From: Lonicera japonica
Lineage: Eukaryota; Streptophyta; Magnoliopsida; Dipsacales; Caprifoliaceae
Direction: 5' to 3'
Length of the DNA: 64,000 bases
Assembly (NCBI GenBank): GCA_021464415.1
Contig: CM038467.1
Span: forward strand, 50,511,309 to 50,575,308
Positions 11,769-22,612 of this stretch are shown piece by piece. A program made the translations under genes and the position numbers. The stretch's first letter is position 1. Each line of letters starts with the position of its first letter. A model generated the notes under the pieces. That model was not told the DNA's origin and searched no databases. It saw nothing but the letters and a program-made list of their open reading frames with translations.

Positions 11769-14257
11769 ATGGCTAGAGCAAAAGAATCTACAAAATATAA
11801 CTACGACATTTTCTTCAGTCTCAGTTATCGAGATCGAAACAATACCGATTACCTCTATAAAGCTCTGGTGGATTCTGGACTTCGTATTTTCAGAGATGGC
11901 GATCCGATTCAGAGGTCGGAAGATATAAAGTCGGAAGTAAAGAAAGCAATGGAATTGTCCAGATTTTGTATAGTTGTGTTGTCGGAGAGCTACGCTTCTT
12001 CCAAATGGTGCCTTGACCAGCTGGTGATGATGATTGAATGCAAGCCAAATGCGATTTTGTCTCTTTTTTATGATCAAAAAGGAAGAATAGGAGAGGGATT
12101 TGCTAGGTATGAAGAGCAATTAATGGTGGAAATTGATTATCAAGGAACGGAGAAATTGATGGACAAAATCCAAGGGTGGAGTGATGCTCTCTCTTTTGCC
12201 TCCGATTTGCCGGGATTTGTGTTGCAGAACCAAGCGGATAGGTATGCTAATTCTGTCTTCTTTATTTTTCTTTTTCGTATTCTTATTTTGAGCAAGGATG
12301 GGGTTGTTTCATTCTCTGAATGCTGAATCTGAAGATAAAAAAATCTGTTTGTTTTTACACACCCTTGCAGCTTGCAGAGGGTAAATTAATTGTTAATATG
12401 GTTAATAGGTTGGATAAGTTTGAAAATGGGGTAAATTGTTTATTAAAAAAAGTTTCTTTCCTTTCTGCTCTTCTTACCTAATATTGAAAGGAAATTAAGT
12501 AAGGGAACAAAGATGAATGGCAATCCCTCACTCTTTCCATTTTTATTATGTTCTCTCTTAATATTATATTCAAATAAAAGAAATGCAATTCATTCTCTTC
12601 TTACTTTTTGACTGTTTTCATGAAAAAATCAATTTATCCTGATTTTGCTTTATTTCCTGTTTTCGCTGCAATTTACAGAGATGAGTCGAAGTTCATTCAA
12701 AAAATTATTGAAGAGAAAATAAAGTTTATTCAAGAAGATTTTGTTCCAATGGAAGTAGAAACTGAAGGTGGGTTATTGAATGAAGAGCCATTGAGTTTGG
12801 ATGAAGATTGGACTGCCACGGAGATCTACTTAAGGGATACGGAGGAGCTGCCAGAAAAACCCAACTGTCCTTTCTTGCTAAAATTGGTCTTGGAACAGAG
12901 CAACGAATTAACGGAGATTCCTGATTCCTTCTTTGAGAGCATGCCTCTTCTCCAAGTTCTAGATTTGTCCAACACAAGCATAAAAACTTTGCCACGATCC
13001 ATTGCTTGTTTGACGGAACTTAAGCAATTCTTCTTGAGAGATTGTGTTCTCTTAAGAGAATTGCCGCCTGAAATCGGAGAGCTTAAGAATCTTAAGGTGT
13101 TTGATCTTGAAGGAACGGAGCTGATGTGTTTGCCCAAGGAAATTAGAGGGCTACTTCAATTGGAATGCTTGAAGGTGTCCTTGTACAGATGTGCAGATAA
13201 TTACATAGAAAGGAAGGGAATCAAAGCAATAATTCCAAGGGCAACGTTGTCAAAATGTTCTCACCTGAAAGAATTAAGCATCCTTGTGGATCCGGACTGT
13301 GATTGGTGGGATGCAGAGGTGGAAGCTATCATCAACGAGTTGCCTCTGTTGAGAAACTTGGCAAAGCTGGAACTGTATTTTCCAACACTTGAGCTACTGC
13401 AAAAGTTCCTGCAACTTCCAGGTAGCGTTTATCAAAATTTGTCAAATTTTAGATTGACTGTTGGCCGTCACGAACAGCATATTTTATCTAGTCTACCACA
13501 TAACCTTCAGTGTGTGTGTGAGAAATTAGATAAATGTCTGAAATATGTGAATGGCAAGGGAAGCGTGGATAGAATAGGCAAGGCACTTAAACATGCCAGG
13601 GCTTTGTTCCTTGACCGGCAATGGACTATTGAGAAACTATCTGCATTCGGGATAGATGAGATGCATCAGTTAAACTTCTGCTTGGTGGTCGAATGCAATG
13701 AGATGAAAACCATTGTGGATGGAGGTGACTTCTATCAAGAACGTGAGAATGGTGGAACACCCGTACTTGGATCGCTACGTTACTTGAGCATTCATTACAT
13801 GAAGAATTTACAGAGCATTTGGAAAGGGCCAATTGTAAGCCATTGTCTGTCCTCTCTGGAGATCTTGGCGCTTCATACATGCCCCGAGTTGACTACGATT
13901 TTCAATTCGGCCTTGCTGCGTAATCTCATAAACTTAAAAGAGCTTATAGTTGAAAACTGCCCCAAGGTCAAAAGCTTAGTAAGTGCGGATCCTTCCGGCT
14001 TGGAAGCCGATTCTGACTTCCTCCCAGCCTTAGAGAGAATATTACTTGTAGACCTACCTGAATTGGTTAGCATTTCTGGTGGTTTACCAATCGGACCTAA
14101 ATTAGAGAGCATCTTCTTTTCTAATTGCCCAATGCTCAGGAATCCTTCTCCCACAGACTTCTGCAACAAATATATGCATGACATCAAAGATGAGAGTGAA
14201 TGGTCGAAAGCACTGTACTCAAGCAGCAGCGAAACAGATTATCTGTCATTTATATAA
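11769..14257 (+). CDS. TIR-LRR immune receptor-like protein lacking an NB-ARC domain
   Basis: Two exons are inferred: 11769-12241 and 12679-14257, with donor GATAG|GTATGC and acceptor TTTACAG|AGATG, joining in frame to 683 codons. Exon 1 is a TIR domain (residues about 11-160: YDIFFSLS, IFRDGDPIQRSEDI, FCIVVLSESYASSKWCLDQL, FYDQKGRIGEGFARYEEQ). Exon 2 opens with DESKFIQKIIEE, the usual start of the second exon of TIR-NBS-LRR genes, but within about 25 residues moves into LRRs (ELPEKPNCPFLLKLVLEQ, MPLLQVLDLSNTSIKTLP, LPPEIGELKNLKVFDLEGTE) of the CNL At4g27190-like type, not TNL type. No P-loop, kinase-2, GLPL or MHD motif is present. Position 84 is Gln where catalytic TIRs have Glu (WCLxEL). 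The first loop lacks the usual RGEDTR block. A polyadenylation-type AATAAA lies at 14410. The likely cell role is cytoplasmic immune signalling or a decoy; catalysis is doubtful. Confidence 0.8.
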
Positions 14258-15337
14258 TATATATTTGTTATTTGTTATTTGTATAGTTGTCATTTATAAG
14301 AGTTGACTTGCAATAATTAAATCTCTAGGTTAATTAGGTTTTCATATTTTCTTTTTTTTATATTCTTATAACCTTATACAAAGAGTTTTTATTGTAATAA
14401 TTTTATATTAATAAATTCAATAATATTTATCTCTTTTTTATGTCTTTACAAACTCCTTTCTCATAATAAAGTAATTTTGTATTTATTCATTAATTTACCA
14501 ATTAGGTCATGTAGTTTTGTATAAACCACTATTTCTTTTAATTGTGCTCCTTGCACTAGCCTATTAAACATTTGTTTGATCTAATTCACATGGTCTAATT
14601 CACCGGGATTTGACAGCCAAAGTTATAATATACATTTTAAAGTAAGGAATTTCGGTAGTTTTCAAGATGGGGATGACTTAATGCTTTGAATACTGCTAAT
14701 TAATTAAATGTACCTTGTGGGAAGCCCAAAAGCGTTAAAAGGTGAAGCCCATTCTGTGTTATGTATATTATGTTCCATATTTACTTTATTCATGAATATT
14801 AGTAATGGAGATTCATGTTTTTAATGAAGTATCAGTTTTTGTGCTCGTGATTTTAGTGCACGTGATTTTAATGCTTAACGACAGTCATTAAATTTATTAT
14901 TGAATAAGTTCACACTAAAAATTAAATAGTTAGAATGATGTAAAAAATAAAAATAATAACAAACACTTTTTAATTATAAGAAAATCATAGAATTGGTCAT
15001 TATAGGAAAATATTGTAAATATATGATAAAATTTTGTCGCGTTGAATTTCTTTAATAAATGTTTTTTTTTAAACACTAAATATAACTATAAACAAACAAA
15101 TAAGTTTTAGAATATATAAATCAATATAAATTTAATTTATAGCTATAAAAGTAATCAAGTAAAGTAAAATTTGATATACATGCCTTTGTTGTTTACTTTG
15201 GAATGAAATTCTAATTCAAGCTAAAAGTTTTGTCATTTTAGTGTGATCTATTAAATAATTTCCTTCTTTGGAAGTTTGTTATCAAGTTATATAAAAATCT
15301 TAATTCAACAAAAATTCTGATTTGCTAAATTATTTTA
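14258..15337. other. 3' flank of the TIR-LRR gene and AT-rich spacer
   Basis: The stretch contains the presumed 3' UTR (an AATAAA at 14410-14415) and then AT-rich sequence without coding potential. A short direct duplication (GTGCTCGTGATTTTAGTGCACGTGATTTTAATG) lies near 14840-14870. The last 9 bases (15329-15337) are the left target duplication of MITE copy B. Confidence 0.5.
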
Positions 15338-16064
15338 CTAGAAATTAGGTAGAAGGGCTTATTATACATTGATTTTTACCAAAAATCCAATGAATAATAT
15401 TTTTTTGAATGAAGGGCCTATTTTTAATTGGTAATTTGAATGAAGGACCTATTTTTAATTGATAATTAGTGTAAGAGGCATATTTTGTTTTATATTTTAA
15501 ATGAATGTATTTGAATAAATTTAAATATTATTTAATTAATAAAAACATGTTATGTATTACCTAAATTACCCCTTTTTATGAAATTTTCACAAAAAATATG
15601 GACTGCAAAGTTTATATTGCAATAAAATATGAACTGCAAAGTTCATATTGCAGTGAAATATGTACTGCAATATGAACTTTGCATTAAAAATATGGACTGC
15701 AAAGTTCACATTGCAGTAAAATATGGACTGCAAAATTCACATTGCAGTAAAATATGAACTGCAATACGAACTTTGCACTAAAAATATCGACTGCAAAGTT
15801 CACATTGCAGTGAAATATGGACTGCAAAGTTAATATTGCAGTGAAATATAGACTGCAAAGTTCATATTGCAGTCCATATTTTAATGCATATTGATATTTT
15901 TTTAGTTTATTTTAAGGGTTGGAATGTCATTTTATAATGAAAAAAAAAGACACATGTCATATTATCAATAAAATAAAAAATAGACCCTTTATTTTAAAAA
16001 AAATTATTCCTTGGCCTTAGTGTGAAAATCTTTCTCTAATAAGCCCTTTTTTTTTAATTGCCCC
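15338..16064 (+). mobile_element. Mutator-type MITE, copy B (727 bp), perfect 9-bp target duplication
   Basis: The element begins CTAGAAATTAGG and ends TTAATTGCCCC. It is flanked by ATTATTTTA on both sides (15329-15337 and 16065-16073). The ends form an imperfect inverted repeat sharing AAGGGCTTATTA about 16 bases in. A 9-bp duplication is typical of the Mutator superfamily. The core (15597-15890) is an array of about 30-bp units built from AATATGGACTGCAAAGTT and its reverse complement, so it is full of CTGCAA/TTGCAG palindromes. No transposase is present. Confidence 0.85.
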
Positions 16065-16917
16065 ATTATTTTAGCCAAATAAAGTAGAGTTTAAATTTAT
16101 CTAAAATACTAAAAATAATACAAAAATATATGGATTTAAAATGTTTTATTTAATTTAAAACTTAAAATATTTGTTTACTATTTTAACAAAATGAAGTAGA
16201 GTTTAAATTTATCTGAAATACTACTAATATAAAAATATATAGAGTTATACCTTTTTAGTTAATGTCAATTTTAAAATTTGGTGTTTAAATATGTTCTGTT
16301 TGACGAAAATTTTAAATAGAAAATAATTATAAAGGACATCTATAAGCTTGTCCTTAGAATAAAGGACCATCTTTTTAGATGCTTAATTTAAAGGACAACT
16401 TTTGTAATGAAGGACAATCTTTTTTAGTCAAAGACAAAATATTAATTATTTTATTATTTCAGTTAAAGTTGAACTCCAATTCTATCATTCTTAAAGATAA
16501 ATATAAGAAAAAAAACATATATTAAATTTGAAATTAAATCAATAAAAATAAATTCAAACACATATAAAAAAAATTCAAACAAGTAGATAATGTAAGAATT
16601 ATTCAAAAAAAAGTCAAAGAATGTAAATCTCTCAAACTAACTAGACATAATATGAAACCAAAGCTGCAAATATGTTTAAGGCATAATTCTCCCATAATAG
16701 TAATCAAAGATATTAAGTTACATTATTCTAATTAAATTTATGGTAGACATAATAAGTTATATCTTTTCAATTTATTATCAGACATATTAAGTTACATCTT
16801 TTCAATGTTATGTTAGATATATTAAGTTACATTTTTTGTTTCAATTTTATCGAAGATATATTAAGTTACATTTTTTCATTTTTCTGGCAGATATAATTTT
16901 AAATATAAATTTTTATA
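16065..16917. repeat. Spacer with a degenerate minisatellite and a dispersed repeat
   Basis: At 16705-16890, about five degenerate copies of a 40-45-bp unit occur, centred on AGATATATTAAGTTACAT followed by TTTTTCA. At 16074-16300, a block starting AGTAGAGTTTAAATTTATCT occurs twice (about 16083 and 16195), and it occurs again at 23039-23150 downstream of the hAT element. No gene is seen. The last 9 bases are the left target duplication of MITE copy C. Confidence 0.55.
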
Positions 16918-17581
16918 CTAGAAATTAGGTAGAAGGGCTTATTATACATTGATTTTTACCAAAAATCCAATGAATAATATTTTTTTGAATGAAGGGCCTA
17001 TTTTTAATTGGTAATTTGAATGAAGGGCTTATTTTTAATTGGTAATTAGTGTAAGAGGCCTATTTTGTTTTATATTTTAAATGAATGTATTTGAATAAAT
17101 TTAAATATCATTTAATTAATAAAAACATGTTATGTATTACCTAAATTACCCCTTTTTATGAAATTTTCACAAAAAATATGGAATGCAAAGTTCATATTGC
17201 AATAAAATATGAACTGCAAAGTTCATATTGCAGTGAAATATGTACTGCAATATGAACTTTGCACTAAAAATATGGACTGCAAAGTTCACATTGCAGTAAA
17301 ATATGGACTGCAATATGAACTTTGCACTAAAAATATCGACTGCAAAGTTCACATTGCAGTGAAATATGGACTGCAAAGTTCATATTGCAGTCCATATTTT
17401 AATGCATATTGATATTTTTTTAGTTTATTTTAAGGGTTGGGATGTCATTTTATAATTAAAAAAAAAGACACATGTCATATTATCAATAAAATAAAAAATA
17501 GGCCCTTTATTTATAAAAAAAATATTCCTTGGCCTTAGTGTGAAAATCTTTCTCTAATAAGCCCTTTTTTTTAATTGCCCC
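16918..17581 (+). mobile_element. Mutator-type MITE, copy C (664 bp), perfect 9-bp target duplication
   Basis: Close sister of copy B in the same orientation, with the same ends (CTAGAAATTAGG ... TTAATTGCCCC), flanked by ATTTTTATA at 16909-16917 and 17582-17590. It differs from copy B mainly by loss of two CTGCAA-type core units (core 17177-17400). Open frames reading through this core on either strand (for example 17209-17412) are repeats of MDCKVHIAVKYGLQYELC and are a by-product of the array, not a gene. Confidence 0.85.
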
Positions 17582-18751
17582 ATTTTTATACTCCTTAATT
17601 TAGATATTTTATACTATGTTTTTCCACTTCAGATATATAATATGTTCCATACTTATTTTTATTATTTAATTATTGTTGTTTAAAACAATAAGAAAGTTAA
17701 ATTAATTTCAATCTTTGCAATAATTTGTGTGTATATAATAATTAGTTTTGCAACAGATATATTAGGATTCCTACACAATGTGCGAAATTGCGCTTAACAA
17801 GGTGTATATACGGTGGAAATGTTTTTATGCTGTCAGTATTTATTGGGTTGCATAATTTATATTTTATATGTGTAATTTTTAACTATGTAAGTGTTATATA
17901 ATAATATTAAAATTTAAAGAAATAAAATTCTCCAAATGGGTCGGTGTGAAACTATCTTCTATGTAAAACACTTGCATTGGGCCAGCATAAACAGAAGCCC
18001 AACACAACATACAATACTCTTTGTATTACCCAAATCAAAGATATTTTCAATTTTGTCAAATTTAAACTATTGTTGTGAGCAAATCTATTACTGCAGACAT
18101 ACTCTTATGCATCATTTCATCACTCTTACTATTTCAATAGATTCAACATTGTAATTTAGGAGAGGGTAATGTCCTGCGTAAAGCGCCCACTAAATGTTGA
18201 AAATTACTGATGGTTGGTTCTGGGTGAGATTTATCACGTTATGCTAATTGGTATGTATAGTCATCGAATGAAGGTAACATAGTCTTTATTGTTAATTTGT
18301 CATGTTTTAATGGTGGTCTTCTTGTCAGTTTAATCTCAAGTGCCATTTATTATATATCGTAATTTGCTATAACACGTTTATACGGATTCATAGCGCTATT
18401 TATGATATATATAATCTTGCTCATTTTCATTCAAATTTCTCCAATATGTTGTTTTCTGCAGTGGATCCTTTTAACCTATTCCTATATTTCTTTTAAAATT
18501 CATATAGTTTTCATATTTGCATTGACTATTTCCTATATATATGTATATACTCGTAGGCAAATTCATTTTTTTCATTCTTCTAAAATTCATCCTTGTTAGT
18601 ATAATGTATTAATGTTGGTAATCTCAAAACTTATTTTTTTTTATTTTTTATTTTTTATTTTTTGCTTTGTACTCAATTTTCTTCTTTTATTTTCAACCAT
18701 ATTAAGCTACAATCAATATGCCTGATACTTATTAATGCTTTATCTCGAATT

Positions 18752-18782
<31 letters not shown>
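17582..18782. other. AT-rich spacer ending in a CA/TA microsatellite
   Basis: No convincing gene is present; two short open frames (17936-18154 and 18402-18599) show no domain. A (CA)n(TA)n tract at 18752-18782 was the insertion target of the adjacent hAT element, whose left 8-bp duplication (ATATATAT) is 18775-18782. Confidence 0.5.
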
Positions 18783-19089
18783 CAGTGTTCTAAAAATCAC
18801 GCCTAGGCGGCGCCTAGGCGGCGACTAGGCGAGAATCGGAGCAGCAACGCCCGGACTAGGGCAAATCGTTTTGGATTAGGCGGCTGGGCGATTAGGCGCC
18901 GATTTTCCGGTATAGGCGGTAGGCGCCGATGAATATTATTTTTTTTTTCCCATTCGAAAACGATGTAGTTTCGTTAAAAAGAAAAAAAAAATAAAAAGGA
19001 AGAACAAAACACGTATCTCAGATCTCTCACAGTCGATCAACGCAGCACCCCTCTCCTCTCCTTCCTCTCTCATCCGAATCTCATCCTCT

Positions 19090-19796
19090 CATCTCGTCAG
19101 CTCGCTGCTCGCCGTCGTCAGCTCGCTGCTCGCCGTCGTCATCTCCCAGCTCGCCGTCGTCATCTCCCATCGCTCCTCTCCTCGTCGGCTCGCTGTTCCA
19201 TCGCCGTCCAGCCCTAGTTTTCTTTAAGGTCTGCTTTTGACTTATGCTCTTATAACTTATTAGTTGGTTTGGTTTATATTTATATAAGACCCGATTGTTA
19301 TTATTCATTCACCTTTTTTTTTTTTTTAATAGGATTATTACTTTATTAGTTTATTACCCTATTTTTTAGTAATAAAATTATTCACTCACTTTTGTTTATA
19401 AGATTATTAGTTTATTATTATACTGTTTTTTAAAAATAAAATTATTCATTCACTTTTTTTATTCACTTTTTTTTTATAAGATTATTAGTTTATTATACTG
19501 TTTTTTAAAAATAAAATTATTCACTCACTTTTTTTTTATAAGATTATTAGTTTATTATTATACTGTTTTTTAAAAATAAAATTATAAAGATTATTAGTTT
19601 ATTACACTGTTTTCTAAAAATAAAATTATTCACTCACTTTTTTTTATAAGATTATTAGTTTATAATTTATTAAATTGTTTTTTAAAAATTAGATTATTCA
19701 TTCACTTTTTTTTATAAGATTATTCATTCACTTTTTTTTATAAGATTATTAGATTATTAGTTTATTAGTTTATAAAATTATTATTCTTTGTGTAGC
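19090..19796 (+). repeat. 5' leader and leader intron of the hAT transposase gene, tandem repeats
   Basis: A GC-rich leader (about 19020-19227) holds tandem copies of a CTCGCCGTCGTCATCTC-like unit and ends TTTAAG|GTCTGC, a plausible donor. The following stretch to TTTGTGTAG|CATGAA (19796) looks like a leader intron. It contains about seven degenerate copies of a 60-65-bp unit (TTATTCACTCACTTTTTTT, ATAAGATTATTAGTTTATTA, CTGTTTTTTAAAAATAAAA) at 19370-19780. The intron call is inference from splice-like motifs. Confidence 0.55.
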
Positions 19797-22295
19797 ATGA
19801 ATTCAACATCATCCGCTGCCTCTAATTCAACATCGGTTGAGGCGTCTGCACTTTCAAAACGTGATTCGGATAATATTGGTTGGGATTATGGAACGTTGAT
19901 AAGTCTATCCAATAAAGATAAGGTGAAATGTAAATTATGTGGGAAGGAAATGAGTGGAGGGGTATATAGGATCAAGCAACACATTGCACACGTTAAGGGA
20001 AACGTATCTAAGTGCCCTAGGTCAACTAAAGAAGATAAAGAAAGGTGCTTAAATGATTTAAATAAATCAAAAACTAAGAAGATGGAGAAAAGAAAACACG
20101 ATTCAGAAATGAGGGAAGAGGTAAATATTATTGATGAGGGAGATGAAGAAGAGGTGGGAATTGGATCAAGGAAAAATCCGCACTTCCTCGGGCCAATTGA
20201 TAAATTTGCATCTACTATAAATCCCGATTCTTCTATGGGCCAAGGGAAGAAGATGCGGCAATCAAACATTAGTGAGCATCTTTGTAAGGAGAGGACACAT
20301 AGTGTGCATCAACATCTAGCTAGGTGGGTGTATGAGTCCGGGATTCCTTTTCATGCAATTGATAATGATAGTTTCAAAAGATTTTGTGAAGCGGTTGGTC
20401 AATTTGGACCGGGTTATCAACCTCCAAGTCAATATCTTTTGAGGGAGCCATTACTAAAAGAAGAGGTGGAAAGAACAAAAAAGTCCCTTAAAAAACAAGA
20501 AGAAGAATGGAAAGTGAATAGTTGTTCAATAATGACCGATGCTTGGAGTGATAGGAAAAGAAGGAGCATCATGAATTTATGTGTCAATTGCAAGGAAGGC
20601 ACTACTTTTTTATCTTCTAAGGAAGACTCGGAGGAGGCGCACACGGGGAAGTATATTTTTGAATATGTTGATAAGTTTATTGATGAAATTGGGCCTCAAT
20701 ATGTTGTTCAAGTGGTGACAGACAATGCCTCAAACAATATGGCGGCGGCGGAGTTACTAAAGGCAAAGAGGCCAGCCATGTTTTGGACTTCTTGTGCCAC
20801 TCACACGTTAAACCTTATGCTTGAAGGAATTGGCAAGCAACCAAGGTTTAAAGGTGTGATCGAAAAGGCAAAGTCTTTAACCATCTTCATTTATGCACAT
20901 CACAAGACTTTAGCACTTATGAGAAAGTTTACAAAAAAAAGGGATATTGTTAGGCCGGGAGTTACAAGATTTGCTACTTCTTTTCTTACTTTACAAAGTA
21001 TAATGGAAAAGAAAGAAAAATTGAGGCTAATGTGTACTAGTGATGAGTGGACAACTTGTAAATGGTCGAAACAAGCAAAAGGAAAAGTTTCAAGTGCCAC
21101 CGTATTAAGTTTGGCCTTTTGGAATGGGGTGACGTTGTGCTTGAAGGTGTTTGCCCCTTTAGTAAAGGTGCTTCGCCTTGTTGATGGGGATAGGAAACCG
21201 GCTATGGGCTTTTTATATGGAGAGCTAAAACAAGCAAAAGAAGAAATCAAGGAGGCATTAAAGAATGTGGAGACTAACTATCGTCCAATCCTAGCTATTA
21301 TTGATGCAAAAGCCGAAGGTCGACTTGATACTCCATTACATGTGACGGCTTACTTGTTGAATCCATATTATTTCTTCAAAAATGCAAACATAGAAAAAGA
21401 CCCGATTATCATGAATTCATTTTTGACTTGCGTTGAAACTATCTATGGGGACAATTATGATATTCAAGTTGAAGTTAGCAATGTGGAGATATGGAAGTAT
21501 TTGAAAAAAGAGGGTAGCTTTGGAAAACAATTGGCGGCATCGGGATGTGCCAAGAATGATAACAAATTTGATCCCGGTATGAATATTCTTCACTTTACAC
21601 TTTTATTTTGTATAAATATTAGTTTGTTATTAAGTAGCTTTTTTTAATGACTAGTTGGATGGTGGACTATCTATGGCAATGGAGTACCTCATTTACAAAA
21701 GATGGCTTTAAGGATTCTTTCATTGACTACTAGTTCATCCGGGTGTGAGAGAAATTGGAGTACTTTTGAAGGAGTAAGTGGCTTTAGCCTTTAGTAGTTT
21801 AGTTTAAAATAATTTTAAAAAAGCTTTGAATATAAACTAGTAGTATACTAATACTTTTCTCCCCTTTTTTTTCAATTTATGTAGATATATACCAAGAAGA
21901 GAAATAGACTAGATGCAACAAGGTTGAACAATCTAGTTTATGTTCAATTTAATTCCAAACTTATCAACAAGAAGAAAAAGTTGAAGGAGAAAGATGTTGA
22001 TGTATTACTAGCAAGTGACGCTAGTAAAGCACAAGGATGGATAGTAGAAGGTGGTGATGATGAAGAACTTTTTCCCGGTTCCGACCTTACTTGTGAAATA
22101 GTTGGAGAAGCAAGTGGGGCTGATAGTGTGCTAGAGCATAGAAGAAGTTCTAGAAATGTTGAAGTTAGAGAACTTCATGAAGAAGATTTTGTGTCGGAGG
22201 ATGAGTCGGAAGAAGAGGGAGATGAAGAGTTTGATTTTGAGTCCGATGAAGAGCGGGTCTTAGAAGGATATAGAGAAGAAGAGCTAGAGGCCTAG
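19797..22295 (+). CDS. hAT transposase with BED-type zinc finger, three exons
   Basis: Exons 19797-21576, 21655-21773 and 21885-22295 (donors ATCCCG|GTATGA and GAAGGA|GTAAGT; acceptors GACTAG|TTGG and ATGTAG|ATAT) join in frame to 769 residues. An earlier non-ATG codon in the same frame precedes the first ATG (MNSTSS), which is preferred. Order of features: BED zinc finger (CKLCGKEMSGGVYRIKQHIAHV, about residues 43-70), an acidic linker, the catalytic core with TDAWSD and VVTDNASNN as the two Asp motifs, then the hAT dimerisation region WWTIYG...LQKMALRILS...SSSGCERNWS, whose Glu is the third catalytic residue. The tail is acidic (EEDFVSEDESEEEGDEEFDFESDEE). No stop or frameshift interrupts it, so excision activity is possible. 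It acts in the nucleus on its own element ends. Confidence 0.88.
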
Positions 22296-22612
22296 AACAT
22301 TAGTTTAATTTAATTACTTTCTTTTTGCTAATTTTATTTATGCTTTTAAAGTTTGGAGTTATATTTTGAGATGTTCACTTTGGGTTTGATTGTTTGAACT
22401 TGTTTATTATGTTTTTGGAATGCATGTTTTATTAGTTGAATGTTGGATAATTAATCTTATTTTGAAAGGTATATTATGTTTTGTTAGTATTATGTTATTT
22501 AAAATAATATTTTTAATAAAAAATAGTTTGGCCGATTAATCCCCGATTAATCCCCTAGGCGCTAGGCCCCCCCTCGCCGACCTAGGAACGCCTAGCGATT
22601 TTTAGAACACTG

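Larger units (their letters stand above)
18783..22612 (+). mobile_element. Complete autonomous-type hAT transposon (3830 bp)
   Basis: The terminal inverted repeats match perfectly over 16 bp: CAGTGTTCTAAAAATC at the left and GATTTTTAGAACACTG at the right. The target duplication is a perfect 8 bp, ATATATAT (18775-18782 and 22613-22620). Both subterminal regions carry clusters of CCTAGGCG-type motifs in both orientations (18802-18925 and 22550-22596), the kind of sites hAT transposases bind. The single gene inside reads as an intact transposase. A second element with nearly the same terminal repeat lies at 40974-41738. Confidence 0.92.

Noticed and set aside
17167..17412. Open frames with repeated MDCKVHIAVKYGLQYELC
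   Set aside because: They arise on both strands from the CTGCAA/TTGCAG repeat array of the MITE.
19788..19796. Upstream start for the hAT transposase
   Set aside because: The upstream codon is TTG and sits across a probable splice acceptor; the ATG at 19797 is preferred.
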